Shown: positions 30,706 through 42,292, counted from the first letter of the stretch. The stretch is 64,000 nucleotides of DNA from Hormiphora californensis (GCA_020137815.1 CM035355.1:781451-845450), one strand, 5' to 3'. Notes: a model not told the origin generated them from the letters alone. Numbers and translations: made by a program.

Positions 30706-30730
30706 GGATGTTACGTGTAATAGAGAGAGA

Positions 30731-30792
<62 letters not shown>

Positions 30793-31257
30793 GAGAGAGA
30801 GTGACAGAGAGACAGTAATGAGTAAAACCAGAGGGACTTCCAATATAAAAGATCTGGTATTATATGACTATCTTGCCAGACTAAAAGGAGGGAGTATTAT
30901 AATTGCCTCTAGATAGAGGGGACAATGACATGATAAAAAGTCTCGTATACAGTGTGTGTAAAAGATTGTTGGTAAAGAATACAACTTCAATTTCGCGTCA
31001 ACAAGATAGTCTCTCTCTCTCCCTTCTTTGATCTGTCGCATGATTATTCATCCTGGACCGGGGTAGCAGCATTGTAACGGTTAGAAAACAGGAGCGGGTA
31101 CATGTATATATTGTCGGTATAATTAGAATACTATAGCGATTAAAGTATTCGCTGTAAAATGCAGGGTTCGGAAGCGACTAAAAAAGCAGGCCATCTCCTC
31201 TCTTCCTCTCTGAATTGTCCCTTATTATCCCGAATTTAGGCCGTCTTTTTGTATTCG
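30706..31257. other. Convergent 3' intergenic region
   Basis: Lies between the Kv channel stop and the ALYREF stop on the opposite strand. Contains a GA microsatellite (about 30722-30790). No other feature seen. Confidence 0.6.
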
Positions 31258-33937
31258 TCAAGCTGAGCAGTCCAGTTCTTCTGCAGTCATGGGTTTCTTC
31301 TTTTCTCGTTTTTCTCCACCACCACCATTACCCCCTCTCCTCTGACCTCGGCCTCCCCTGTTTCCACCTCGAGACCTGGTGGGAGATAGCTGTCAGGTGA
31401 TGGGGTTGTTGTTGGAGATTGCTGTGGTGAGGGGGTTGTTGTGGGAGATAGCTGTCAGGTGATGGGGTGGCACAGGGAAGGTGATATGAAGTGGTTGGGT
31501 GGTGAAAATAAAGAAGACTAAGAGGGGCGCGCACTGCTAAGTGTAGACTGATAAATGCTTACAACATGTGACTTTCTAATAACTGCGCGCCCTCTCTCCT
31601 AGCAATAGCTCTTTGTGGGCCCGCGGGAGAGCCAAGAGAGTGAGGGAACAGCTGTGACTGAGAGATAATGCATGTGGAGTGTAGCAAAGAGAGCTAGAGA
31701 GAGAGAGAGAGAGGGGATGATGTTTCCTCACCTGTTATAGCCACCACCACCACCACTGCTGTAAGGTCGAGCAGCGGGAGGTTGATATACTGGCTCATCT
31801 GATACTAGCTCGATAAACATTGGTTTGCCATCCAGCGGCACGTTGTTATACGTTTTTAGGGCTTTAGTGGCATCCGTCCTGTTGACGTACATGACATCAG
31901 CTGTACCAAGAGACCGGCCTGATCGGTCAAAGTGAACTGAATAGGATCGGATGGCACCAAACTCACTGAACAACTCCTGGGAAGATGGGGGGAGGGGATT
32001 AGCGGGTTTGAGGGTGGTTTGGAGGTGGTTTAGAGGATTTGAGATGGTGGGAGGGGGATTAGAGGGTTTGAGAGAGAGAAGTGTTTAACTTGTATGACCT
32101 TGGCTTGTTGGTTTCATCTACAAATGTTTTTCATTTTGTCATGACATCAGACATGAAATGACAGACATGTTTTAAAATCATATTGTTTTAAGGCCAGAGG
32201 GGGGGGTCGACGGGTTTTTTGGGGTGTTTTTTGAGGTATACGTTATATACGTTATATACGTTATATACGTTATATAAAATTTTCATGGACAAAACAAATG
32301 TTAACCCCTATAATTTTTGAACGGGGGCCTTAATCAAAAATCGCTACATCAAATTTGAAGAACACGGTCTCTAGAACAACTATGCCAAACGGCAAGGTCT
32401 GAGTCCTAGCCGTTATTTCAGGAAGTGAGGCAGGATGTCCCAAAAAAGAGCAAAATTAGAGGCAAAAAGGGCTTTTTCCGCATATTTTGTAAACCCCCAA
32501 AAAATCAAGAAGTAGTTGGAGTAACGACATAAAACTTTTCAGGAAGTTGTATCAAGACAAGACGAAGCCTTTGGTACAATGATGGATGTTCTAGACCCCA
32601 CCAATCCTGATTTATAGGGGTTAACATCCATTATAGGCCAAATGTTAACCCCCAAATTTTGGCCAAACGGTGCGCGCAACATCGATGACGTCTGTTCTAA
32701 TCGATCCGCCTTGCCCAGCGCTTTCATATAACGTATACCTCAAAAAACACCCCAAAAAACCCGTCGACCCCCCCCTCTGGCCTTAATGTTTAAAGATATT
32801 ATTTAGTATAGGAAAGTGCTATTAAAACACAGATCAAGTGAGGATTAATAAAGCAATGAAGAGTGTGCGTGTTTAATTAATCAACCAATACATGTTTCCA
32901 TATACCAATAGATATAACCACTCACCCTGATATCCTGATCGTTAACACTGTATTCCAAATTACTGATGATCAGCTTGGTACCTCCACGGCTTCCACCACC
33001 ACCTCCAAGACGTCCAGAGAACTTGCCATTACGGGCACCTCCCTCGAACTTGTCGTGATCCCATCGACCAGATGGAGTGTCCTGGGGGAAGTGGAACTGA
33101 GGAAATCCAGGGATTGTGGATGAGGGCGCTAGGGTCAGATTGTAAAGAAGAAAAACGGTATTGGAGAGCGAGTATTGTGAGAGCGAGTTGAAAACTATCT
33201 TACTCTCGTTAATTAAGCTCGCATATTTCAAGAAACTTTTAAAGAAGAAACTTTTTTCTAGGAAACTATAGGTGTAAGCAATCCAAAAACAAAAAGAATT
33301 TCTCCTTTATCAAGAAACTAAATAAGTTAGGGGTGTTCTATTTTGTTGTGGTGTCTCTGAATTGTGTGATTTACATTTGAAAAGTTTCTTATAAAAAAGT
33401 TTCTTACTAAAGCGTTTCTTAAAAAACGAGAGTAAGGTAATTAGAAATATAAGTTGAATGTTGAGAACCTACCCTGCTGTACGGGGTTTGTCTGTTACCA
33501 CCCCTCCTTGATCCACCACCACCTCTGGAGTTTCCACCACTACCTCGACCACGACCTGATGAGTTTCCAGCGGCACTGCCACCACCACCTTGGCGTCTGC
33601 CTCCTCTCTTTACCTGGTGAATAGGTGTGGTGAAAATAAGAGGCCCTTGGGTAACTACACAGGGAGTGACAGGTGAGAAGGTGAAGGGACCGAGAATAAG
33701 GATCGGTTGATTGTTTATTAGCCGCATATCAGAGAGGAACGCATACCAGCGAGGAACACGTTCTTCTACAAACAAAAACCCCGTCTACTCAATTTGTCCA
33801 GCCGGAAGGAGAAAACTAAACTTCCTCACGGTTAAGGGACCCTTTAAAGTTTAAGGGAGGGGCAGATATAAACGTACCATGCTTGGTTTTGCCTTGATGA
33901 TATCATCCAGAGACATTTCCATTTGTTCTTCAGTCAT
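31258..33937 (-). CDS. ALYREF: THO/TREX mRNA export adaptor ALYREF (REF/Aly), 239 aa, five exons
   Basis: Exons 33878-33937, 33473-33613, 32926-33081, 31732-31976 and 31258-31375. The N-terminal UAP56-binding motif is MSLDDIIKAK. Next come an RGG-rich segment (21-67, GRGRGSGGNSRGGGGSRRGG) and an RRM at about 102-178 with RNP2 LIISNL and RNP1-like LGTADVMY. A second RG-rich stretch leads to the C-terminal UAP56-binding motif PMTAEELD. This is the exact family layout. The protein loads on spliced mRNA in the nucleus and hands it to NXF1. The ATG at 33937 opens 20 residues before the first donor. Intron 3 (32925-31977) contains a TTAA-flanked MITE. Confidence 0.93.
32192..32782. mobile_element. 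591-bp piggyBac-like MITE in ALYREF intron 3
   Basis: About 57-bp perfect inverted termini beginning GGCCAGAGGGGGGGGTCGAC, flanked on both sides by TTAA (32188-32191 and 32783-32786), the piggyBac target. Near the left end a 10-bp unit TATACGTTAT is repeated about four times, against once at the right end. No transposase. Confidence 0.88.
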
Positions 33938-34814
33938 GGTGAGAGCTACTACCTAGATATCACGGTGGATGGATTGCTCACTAGCTCACGTTGTTGATCG
34001 CCCCCTGGTCCTCTATCCGCGAGGAACAGAGAGACCGGGAGAGCGAGTGATCCAAGTGGGTCAAACTTCATTAAAATTGGGTTTTCAGAATGGGTTTTCA
34101 GATTGGTTATTTTTCAGATCGGTTTCAGGTAGCAGTAGGTGAGAGAAAGATGTAGAAGATCTGTAGAACGGGGATAACAAAGCCGCCAGCGGAACTGATT
34201 CCAAAGGTCTGGCGACACAAATTGGTCTTTGCAGCAGTTGTAGATGACACTAGATGGTCAAATTTAATATCTGTAAATATTTGTCTTGCTCTCTTGGTTA
34301 GGGTTGGGCTTGTTTGCCACCAGTCAAGCTGGGAACCGAACCGAGAGCAGAAACGAGAAAGAAAGTGTTCACAAAAAGTGAGCCAAAAAAGGGCGAGTAA
34401 AAAAAACTTAAAAATAAATATCAATTTGAGATGATTTTTGCGCGCCGCGCATTCAAAATCGCAGATAAATTCAAGGAATGCCGCGCGTTACGTCAAAAAT
34501 TAAACGAGAGTTTTTGTTAATTTTGACGTATCATAAAATTCAATCGAACACAAAACAAGGAATAACAACAACACAACCAATATCAACCATATTTAGCACA
34601 GAAGGGGTGGGGGTCTTTTTACCATTTTTCAAACGATCATATCTTGTTGACTTTGAGTCTCTAACTCAATCATATATCTCTTGTTGAGTAACCCCTTTAA
34701 TAATCCAAGTTTAAAACATAAAATACAGACAAACAAGGTTTAAAAAGTACTGTCTCAATAACTCAATTGTCTTCAGATGTGTAATTGTATTTATAATTTA
34801 GTTACAATCAATAT

Positions 34815-34846
<32 letters not shown>

Positions 34847-34934
34847 AACACAAGATGGATAATTTATCCTTCACTGTCACAATCTGGCTAGTTACATATA
34901 TCTACTACATAATGATCTGGGGTATCAGGTCGAG
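33938..34934. promoter_or_regulatory. Intergenic region containing the likely ALYREF promoter
   Basis: Lies upstream of the ALYREF start on the minus strand. A CpG-rich stretch at 34438-34495 (GCGCGCCGCGCATTC) resembles the CpG patch at 12.5 kb, sharing GCCGCGCATT. An AC microsatellite lies at 34816-34841. No gene seen. Confidence 0.35.
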
Positions 34935-37900
34935 TTACTCATTTCGGAGGGGTCGGTACTTGGTCCCTTTTGAGCATCCCTTGAACTGAAACAAAAGGGA
35001 TGAAATAAATAGATAAATTATTCTAGCACTTGCACGTTCCCAGACCTAATCAAATTGGTAAAACCGAAATGGGACTGAAATGTGCACAGAGCCACACTAT
35101 AGGAGAGTTGTTGGGTAATACAATACACAGGAGATTTGCCTGGCTAAACTGTGTTACAAATGTAAAGGGAGGGTTAGAACATAACAACAGAAGATGTGGA
35201 ACTACCTTGAAGAACATGGTTAGAGTAAAGGAGGTGAAAAGGCAAGATGCAATGATCCACTGAACTTGTTGCTGTTGCAGGTTGCCTGCACGTGTTAGAT
35301 TAAGGAGAAGGACATTTAGCAGCGCTCCACATGCCTGTAGGGAGGGGACGTTAGAACTAGTATAAGTAGTACATAGTATCAAAAAGGGGGCTGGCGCCGT
35401 ATGTATTTTTGAATTTTGTGCCAAATAAGAAGGAGAAGTTACAGTGGTTATCAGAAATTCATGTGTAGATTGCAGGTTAAATTGGGTTAGGAGATGTGAC
35501 CTTATCTGTGCAGTGTGCGTGTATTGGTAGGAAGAGCTATCGCCTAGACGGTAGACCCTATACATGATAAAAAATTTTATTTTATTTTTACATACCCCGG
35601 AGGTGAATACTAGTCCATAGTTACTGGTAGAGTAAGTCATACCGAACCGTTTTAGAGTTGCAGTAGGCAGTAGTGAGAAACTACCTGAAGGGTAGTGGGG
35701 TTGTACTTTCTCTATTATACAACGAGATGAAACATAAGTTGGAATCTTGGTAGTGTCCCTTGCCAAGTTTATTATGTTCTAAGTTCTAACCCTCCCTTTA
35801 CATTTGTAAAGGAAGGGGGCGGGGCTCCCGAAACACAGTCTAGCTAGGCAATGCCAAGTGGGACTTTCACAACACCTACCTCCCACACAGAAGAAGAGGG
35901 CACACACGTATATAGCGTAGCCCCATTTATACTGCATCCAGTACATGAATATTAGCAGGGTTCCAAACGTGAACTGCAGACACCCCATACCAATCTGCGG
36001 GGGGAGGGGGAGTTAGTTTCATTATAATGAGTGAGATAAATTTCAACATTTGACCTGGTTCCCTTGGCATGTTACACCCCTGCACCGATGGGAGCTATAA
36101 CAGTCAGCCTTAATGTGACCTCATACCTTGTAACCGGCGGTGTCTCCGAAAGCACCCCAAATGATTCTGCTGAAGGCATTGAAGATACTTCCAGCAGAGC
36201 CAATAGCGGCCAGGAAGAAGTCATCTTTGATAAACCCAGCACCTACCACCTGGGAGGTCGGATGGTCAGATACAATCTTCATTGAACAGTGTACGATTAT
36301 TGAAAATAACCAGAAAAATCTCTTGGATCTGGTGCTCTCTTGGACGCTCTCGAACTTTATTTAGGTTCTAGATTACACCACATACCTTCCAGTAGGTTCC
36401 AACATAAGATATCCCCTGATTATTTAGCAGGAACCCACACCACATGACCCAGAAGTCAAGGTGTTTTATCATCTCTCCCGGTCTCAAACTCTCCTCCTCG
36501 GTGTTGCCAGTATCCTCTTCCTGGTCAGCCTGGGCGATGGAGGAACGGGACTGGTAGGAGTCAACTTCAGAGGTATCACCAGTCTGTATGGAGGGAACAC
36601 AATACAGCGACTACTATATCTAGTTCAATGAGTTACCATGGTTACCAAGGTAACCAAGGTAACAGCAGATTAGTTACATTCACATACATCAACCTGAGTA
36701 GTGAATGAGGTATATTCTGTGTTAGGGGGAGCTTTTAGCAGCAGATTCCCAACTAGTTGGATCCCTAAGAAGCACGCTGCCATAACTTGGAAACATGAAG
36801 GGTACTCGGTCCAGAATCTCCTTGTCTTGGGGGTCACAAAAATACCTAAAGTGGGAGTGGATTTATAAAAAATCTGCAGGCATCACCTCCCAAGAAATGT
36901 CAAGAGATTACTGAAAGTCAAATTCCCAACAGAAATCACCCCCCTGCTCATCACAGTATAACCCCCCCCCCTCATCTAAGGATAGTGGGAGAGAAAGAGA
37001 GGTTACCCATCACCCAGATATTATACACTCACGTTTCATTATTAACGGGGGCATAAGGTGTACAGTTGGCGTGTACATTATCAGGGTTAATGTACATGGT
37101 GATAATGGGGTTGAAGACGGTGGCTCCCATCCCAAATCCGGCGACCACACACCCAGCCACAACTCCTTTAATCGCTGGTAACCACTGGGAGATGGAGAGA
37201 TGGGGTATTATTGGGTGAAGGGGGTAACCACTGGGAGATGGGGTATTATTGGGTGAGGGGTTACGGGGGTAACCACTGGGAGATGGGATATTATTGGGTG
37301 AGGGGTTACGGGGGTAACCACTGGGAGATGGGATATTATTGGGTGAGGGGTTACGGGGGTAACCACTGGGAGATGGGGTATTATTGGGTGATAGGGGATA
37401 ACCACTGGGAGATGGGGTGTTATTGGGTGAAGGGGGTAACCACTGGGAGATGAGGTATTATTGGGTGATAGGGGGTAACCACTGGGAGATGGGGTATTAT
37501 TGGGTGAAGGGGGTAACCACTGGGAGATGGGGTATTATTGGGTGAGGGCTGAGAAGGGAAATACGGTCCCTTTCTTTCTGTTTGATACAGATACATCATT
37601 GAATGCCGCATTTTACCTTAATCGCGAGAGTCATGGTGGTTGAGTAAGCGAGACCGATACCGAACCCGAATATCAAGCCATACGTCAGGATTAGGCCATA
37701 GAATGACTCAATTGACCAATAGGACACGAACACTGCAGACCTGAAACAGCACGACTGTAAAATTTAATTTGTTGTTTTGGGCGAAAAATATAGTTTGGAG
37801 AATTCTGTCTGGCGGCGCCCATCTCTATCTCTCTCCCTCACTCACGTGTTAACTATGCAGCCAATTAGAATGGTTAACCGGGATCCTATTTTCTTCTCTA

Positions 37901-38518
37901 ACAGCCCTCCAAAGTACATAGAGGACCCCTGACCAACCACCATCAATGTAAATATCCATTGTGTGTTCTGAAAGGAGTGATTTGCATAGCTTGAGGTGTT
38001 GTGTGTAACAATATGACGGAGCACACCACTGTGATATGGATTTATCAGGTTTATCAAGGGGGATAAACAGTTGAACCACTGACAGAAACAACATCAATTA
38101 GACCAACACAAGGAGGGACGCTATGTGAATCATAGAGTCCCCTCCCCATACACAGTTTGGTGACGTTGTCTCTCTAGAGAGGTGACGGTGCCACCAAATA
38201 CCCCACCTCTACCCAACCTGTACAGGCCAGTACTTACTGTATAAGTGATAGTTGTAAAGCTTGTCCGGTACTTCAGATACGATACAACGTAGCTACTGAT
38301 GTTACCTGGAACAAGAGGGGGGTAGCATTAGAACAAGTATTAATTATTAATATTTGCTGTGACAATTTCGGGGAAGTATGACAGTATGCCAGTATGTTGT
38401 ATGTATTCGCAAATTTCTACATAATATCATACCAACCGAAGCAGTAAAGTACTCCTAGAGTAAGATGAATAAGACAGGCACCAATCAAAACTAATATCCC
38501 ACGCCATGTCCTATTCAT
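34935..38518 (-). CDS. Major facilitator transporter, oxalate/formate-antiporter-like, about 467 aa, 12 exons, one +1 frameshift
   Basis: Exons 38437-38518, 38238-38305, 37846-37967, 37617-37740, 37033-37184, 36694-36845, 36386-36583, 36127-36249, 35880-35994, 35596-35684, 35206-35334 and 34935-34985. Family landmarks are LIGACLIHLTLGVLYCFGN (TM1), TQWIFTLMVVGQGSSMYFGG, WLPAIKGVVAGCVVAGFGMG with FNPIITMYINP, an acidic central loop, KDDFFLAAIGSAGSIFNAF and NYGLVFTSG. It is a polytopic carrier of small monocarboxylates or similar; the substrate cannot be assigned. In exon 6 the frame YFCDPQDKEILDRVPFMF shifts by one base to QVMAACFLGIQLVGNLLLKA. Removing one C of TTTCC at about 36795 restores one frame and makes all exon phases agree, so this is either an assembly error or a recent mutation. 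The exon 6 donor could be 6 bp further downstream. Confidence 0.85.
37178..37545. repeat. Minisatellite built from the exon 5 splice acceptor of the transporter gene
   Basis: Nine copies of GGTAACCACTGGGAGATG at 37178, 37224, 37270, 37315, 37361, 37397, 37434, 37472 and 37510, in units of about 37-46 bp. On the sense strand each unit reads CATCTCCCAG|TGGTTACC, identical to the real acceptor and the first eight bases of exon 5. The array fills most of intron 4. Confidence 0.88.
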
Positions 38519-40045
38519 AGCTAGAGAGGGAGAGAGCTGTGTGTTATATTACAGGAGAAATAAGGGACAAATTAGACAGATGGACAAACGGGCAGGAATT
38601 GCACTGTGAGTATCGACAGGGGTTGGGCGTTGGTATACGAAGCATATGCCTTGTTATGTTCTAACCCTTCTTTACATTTTCGGGGCACGGTGAGACATGG
38701 TCACTGGGTTGAACAAGGCAAGCATATGCCATGGTGAAGAAAAAGACATAATATAACAAAGACAAACAATACATAGAGTAGTCTCAAGAGGAACAAGCAC
38801 TGGTATACACTCTACAAGTTACATACAATATACATTGAACTAGTCAACATTTAGTTGACAATTTATTCAATTATAGGATGACTGTTGCATGTCAGAGCAT
38901 TGGCCTGACCGCGTGAGAACTGTGGTCAGAGCATTGGCCTGACAAACTGTTTCACCCCCTCTCTCCTTGTTGAGTACTCAACAACTCTCTCCGGCCTCCG
39001 CGAGAGTAAATGTAAAGGAGGGTTAGAACAAAACAACGAAACAGCACCTCAATTGTTGAATATCGTTACTTGCTCACTCTTATCCTAGATACTATCTAAT
39101 ATAGAACCTGCCCCTCGCTCATTCTTATCCTGCCCCTTCACATGTATTTCCCTTCTTGAAACTTTATGCCGAGATCTCCCCTGCCACAAATACCCGTAAT
39201 GAGTGAGGGAGGGGTTATTTCGTAACCAAGATGAGTGGATGACATGGGAACTCTAATAGACAGACCAAGGAGAGCGGAACATGATGTTTCAGGTTCCTAT
39301 CATGTCCCAAACAAACAAATTCCAGTGAATTGAGACAAGGAGTTTAAGAAAATAACGTTTGTGATAAAGAACATGTGACCCAAGCCCGACCCAAGTGCAT
39401 ATTATATCAGGTTACGGCTTGAATTCGTCTTGATAACACATGTTGTAGACACTTTTGTTCGCTTTTGAGGTAGTTTCTAACGTCAAAATACCGCTATTAG
39501 AGGACTAACGAACATTATACGAATATCGGAGAGGAAGGAAGATGATGAAATTACGCAATGCCTCTCAATCCCCTCCCCTTCTCTCTCAATCCTCCCTCTC
39601 ATCGATATGTTACAATAGATTTCGCACCATAGTGCTAAAGAGGAGGCATGGCTATCATGCTATTGGCTAATGAAGAAAGAAAGAGGGGAATGATCAGTGA
39701 TTGAGATTTGAGTTTTGACATTCAAAGACCAGTAGAGACGGAATTTGGGTCAGAATCCTATTATAAACATACAGGGTCACGTTTCTATATGGACACTGTA
39801 TCCTCCAAATTGTCTTTCATTGTACCACAGCAGCTGCATGCATTGGCAGCAATCTTCCACGCATGTCACACACAGGAACATCGAACCTACGAGACGTTTT
39901 GAGGGAATGCGCTCGCGAGACGCACCCAGCTGCTGACATTAACACGAAAAGTTCGTTTGGCGTCCGCGCGCAGAAACTTATTGCCACAATGTCACACTAA
40001 CGGTCGATAGTACACAACTGTAAATCCTGCTTGCCACACATAATT
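38519..40045. other. Intergenic, with short tRNA-like and dispersed repeat fragments
   Basis: GTCAGAGCATTGGCCTGAC occurs twice (38891-38909 and 38925-38943) and resembles the D-arm to anticodon part of a tRNA. GTAAAGGAGGGTTAGAACA at about 39011 and its complement at about 38656 recur at 8840, 35161 and 35774. This suggests fragments of a tRNA-derived SINE. Open frames near 39708 look like noise. Confidence 0.4.
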
Positions 40046-40313
40046 TCACACCGGTGTGTCCCTTCCCTTTGGAGGAGGAGGAGGACTAGATGGATCCTGC
40101 CAGTTTCCTGAGAGGATCTGCTGAAACTTCTCCCGCTGTTCTTTCTGGGGCCGAAGGGTGTAGAGGGCGAACAATCCACACATGATTAGAAATATCGTGT
40201 ACCGTCTTTTGAACGTATCTGAAAAGGAGATAGAAATATAAATTTAACAAAACTCATATTTATTGGTAAAGTTAATGTCTATAATAAGATCCTCATATTA
40301 TTAATTTACCCAT
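40046..40313 (-). CDS. Small single-pass membrane protein, 58 aa
   Basis: Exon 1 contributes only ATG plus one G (40310-40313), in a strong context (GCCATGG), followed by a GTAAAT donor. Exon 2 is 40046-40218 after a CTTTTCAG acceptor. The product starts MDTFKRRYTIFLIMCGLFAL, with a basic N-terminus and one hydrophobic span at about 8-22. It continues with a charged helix (PQKEQREKFQQILSGN) and a Pro-rich tail ending DTPV. The size and layout recall short mitochondrial or SMIM-type proteins, but no named family was recognised. The coherent frame with matching splice phases argues that it is real. Confidence 0.6.
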
Positions 40314-40960
40314 GGCAGAGCGGCGTTTTTTGTAGCTTTGAAGCCGGGGTAATGTTTCCTCAAGAGTTAACCACCGTCCCGGTGTATGGGTAAAAGGTAA
40401 CTCTAGGTTACCATCAGCGTTATCCTTAGTAGACAGAAAACGTCCCTGGCAGAGGCTACCCGATATCCTAGGGAATTAGGATATTTATTGAGAGATGTAC
40501 AAACCTAGATATACTGCAATCGAGGTTAGGCAAATCGAGGTTTGATTATCCCATCAAATGAGCAATTAACTCTTTTCTCACACTCACCGTGATGAGATCT
40601 GCACTGGTGAGCGGGTGAAAATTAATCGTAACATTTTATTGGTGCCACATTAACTAAGAAAAACAGGGGGGTTTTCAGGGTTTGTGTGCTTGGAAATACA
40701 CACAAAGAATGTACAAGGTTTATACACAACTTAACAACACGAAAAATAAATCTGTACAATATAATATGTGAACTGTGCAGGATAAAAAGACTGTACACAA
40801 CAAAACACATGCTCTGACTGGCTCTGATCTCTCTTATATATCACACCTCTTATCATCACACTTCTGACCTCTCTGAAAAATATACATTTCGTCTCTTTCA
40901 ATTACGAAATTATCGCTCCAAACCCCTCCTAAACCCCTTAGTTCTGTCTAGTGTCCCCCC
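40314..40960. other. Intergenic between the small membrane protein and ZMYND10
   Basis: No gene or clear repeat seen. It would contain the small-protein promoter and the ZMYND10 3' UTR. Confidence 0.5.
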
Positions 40961-42292
40961 TCATGATCCATTTCTCATTGTCTTGGCGATCAGTTTGCAT
41001 GTGTCTTTGTGTTTCTTCCAGTGTCCAACCTGGCACTCTCTCCCACAATACCAGGAGGTCTGACAGCCAGAACACCTCTTAGCCGCTAACTCTCCACAGG
41101 CCTCACATCGTGGTGGCTCAGATATCAAATCTGACATCACATCCAGATCATAGGTCTTAGCAAACTTGTCCGCTTGTTTCTTCAACCGATCTTTACTCAT
41201 ACAGAAGATTTCTTTGTGATGTTTTGCTGCTATTTCGGCCCACTTTCCAGCGCATTTTGCCTCTAGTGCGGTATAAAACTCCGGGACCTGTTCCAGGATT
41301 AGGGGAGGTCGGGAGGTGGGGGCTGATATCAGTGTCAGTTCCTCTAGGTACCGCTGTAATGTCACCAGAGCGGGTAGAGCGTCTAGTATGACAGGATTGA
41401 AATGTGATCTTAGTTTCAGGATGGCAGATTGGTTGGCTGAGTTCAGTTGGTAGTTAGGTTGGCAGTGTTCCGAGAGAAGGAATTTTAACATTCCAATCCA
41501 GACTTGGCCCTCCAGTTTACTGAGCTGCCGAACATCATCGTGAGAACATTTCTCCCACCTCTGTGTATCATACTTCAACCACTGTCCCCCATCCTCCCTC
41601 ACTCTCCAGGGTGGGTTGTCAATCAACCCCGCGAACAGGGCCGGGAAATCGTAGGTATTGAGTAGTCGAGTTGTAACCCCTAGAGATACATCCTTGGAGT
41701 GCTCAGCTACATATCGGACAATAGCAATACACTTTAGGGCCACATCATAACTGATCTTCTTGTGACGTTTGATCAGCTCCTCACGAGCACTCTCAACTTT
41801 AGTTGTCTCAACAGATATCTTGTGCCAGTCCTCATCCCCGCTCACCAGCCACACTAACTTCCCCTGACAGTACTGCAGTAGATCATGTAGTGAGTCACCA
41901 GCCGCCTCATTACACTCACTATGGTACAGTAACACCTCCAACAATCCCACTAGCTGGGCCTCGTAGAACATTATCACATAGGCTGGGAAGGAGGTTTCAG
42001 CATTGAAATCCGTATCAAATATCTTGGGGAGGACATTCCGTTTCCACAGGTCAAGTGCGACTAGTTCGTGGATTAGGAGTGGTAACTTCTCATGGGTCAT
42101 AAGCAGCTCCTTGATGTTCTCCTCCACATTATTAGTAGCATCAACTACAGCCTGGATATTTAGTTTCTCGACATGCTCTCTCTGGGCATCCCATTTCTCA
42201 GATCCTATGTCACGGACAGAGAAAGTTCGGAGGGCCTCAATGTATGCTTCAGCCTCGTTGTGGTAGAGAACTGATTGGACTGGCTCTGACAT
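40961..42292 (-). CDS. ZMYND10: ZMYND10, dynein-arm assembly factor with C-terminal MYND finger, 443 aa
   Basis: One uninterrupted ORF, close to the 440 residues of the human protein. The helical body contains family-specific stretches: GSEKWDAQREHVEKLNIQA, LLMTHEKLPLLIHELVALDL, LSKLEGQVWIGMLKFLLS and LILEQVPEFY. The MYND zinc finger at about 394-431 has CEACGELAAKRCSGCQTSWY followed by CGRECQVGHWKKHKDTC. The protein acts in the cytoplasm with chaperones to preassemble axonemal dynein arms, so it implies motile cilia. It is intronless here, unlike most neighbours. A composite X-box/CRE lies about 340-365 bp upstream of the ATG, consistent with RFX control of ciliary genes (inference). SDCCAG8 lies just upstream on the same strand. 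Confidence 0.95.
   Translation of the reverse strand: MSEPVQSVLYHNEAEAYIEALRTFSVRDIGSEKWDAQREHVEKLNIQAVVDATNNVEENIKELLMTHEKLPLLIHELVALDLWKRNVLPKIFDTDFNAETSFPAYVIMFYEAQLVGLLEVLLYHSECNEAAGDSLHDLLQYCQGKLVWLVSGDEDWHKISVETTKVESAREELIKRHKKISYDVALKCIAIVRYVAEHSKDVSLGVTTRLLNTYDFPALFAGLIDNPPWRVREDGGQWLKYDTQRWEKCSHDDVRQLSKLEGQVWIGMLKFLLSEHCQPNYQLNSANQSAILKLRSHFNPVILDALPALVTLQRYLEELTLISAPTSRPPLILEQVPEFYTALEAKCAGKWAEIAAKHHKEIFCMSKDRLKKQADKFAKTYDLDVMSDLISEPPRCEACGELAAKRCSGCQTSWYCGRECQVGHWKKHKDTCKLIAKTMRNGS

Noticed and set aside
37208-37611. Repeat proteins on both strands (GNHWEMGYYWVRGY and HLPVVTPVTPHPIIS)
   Set aside because: They are translations of the acceptor-derived minisatellite inside the transporter intron.
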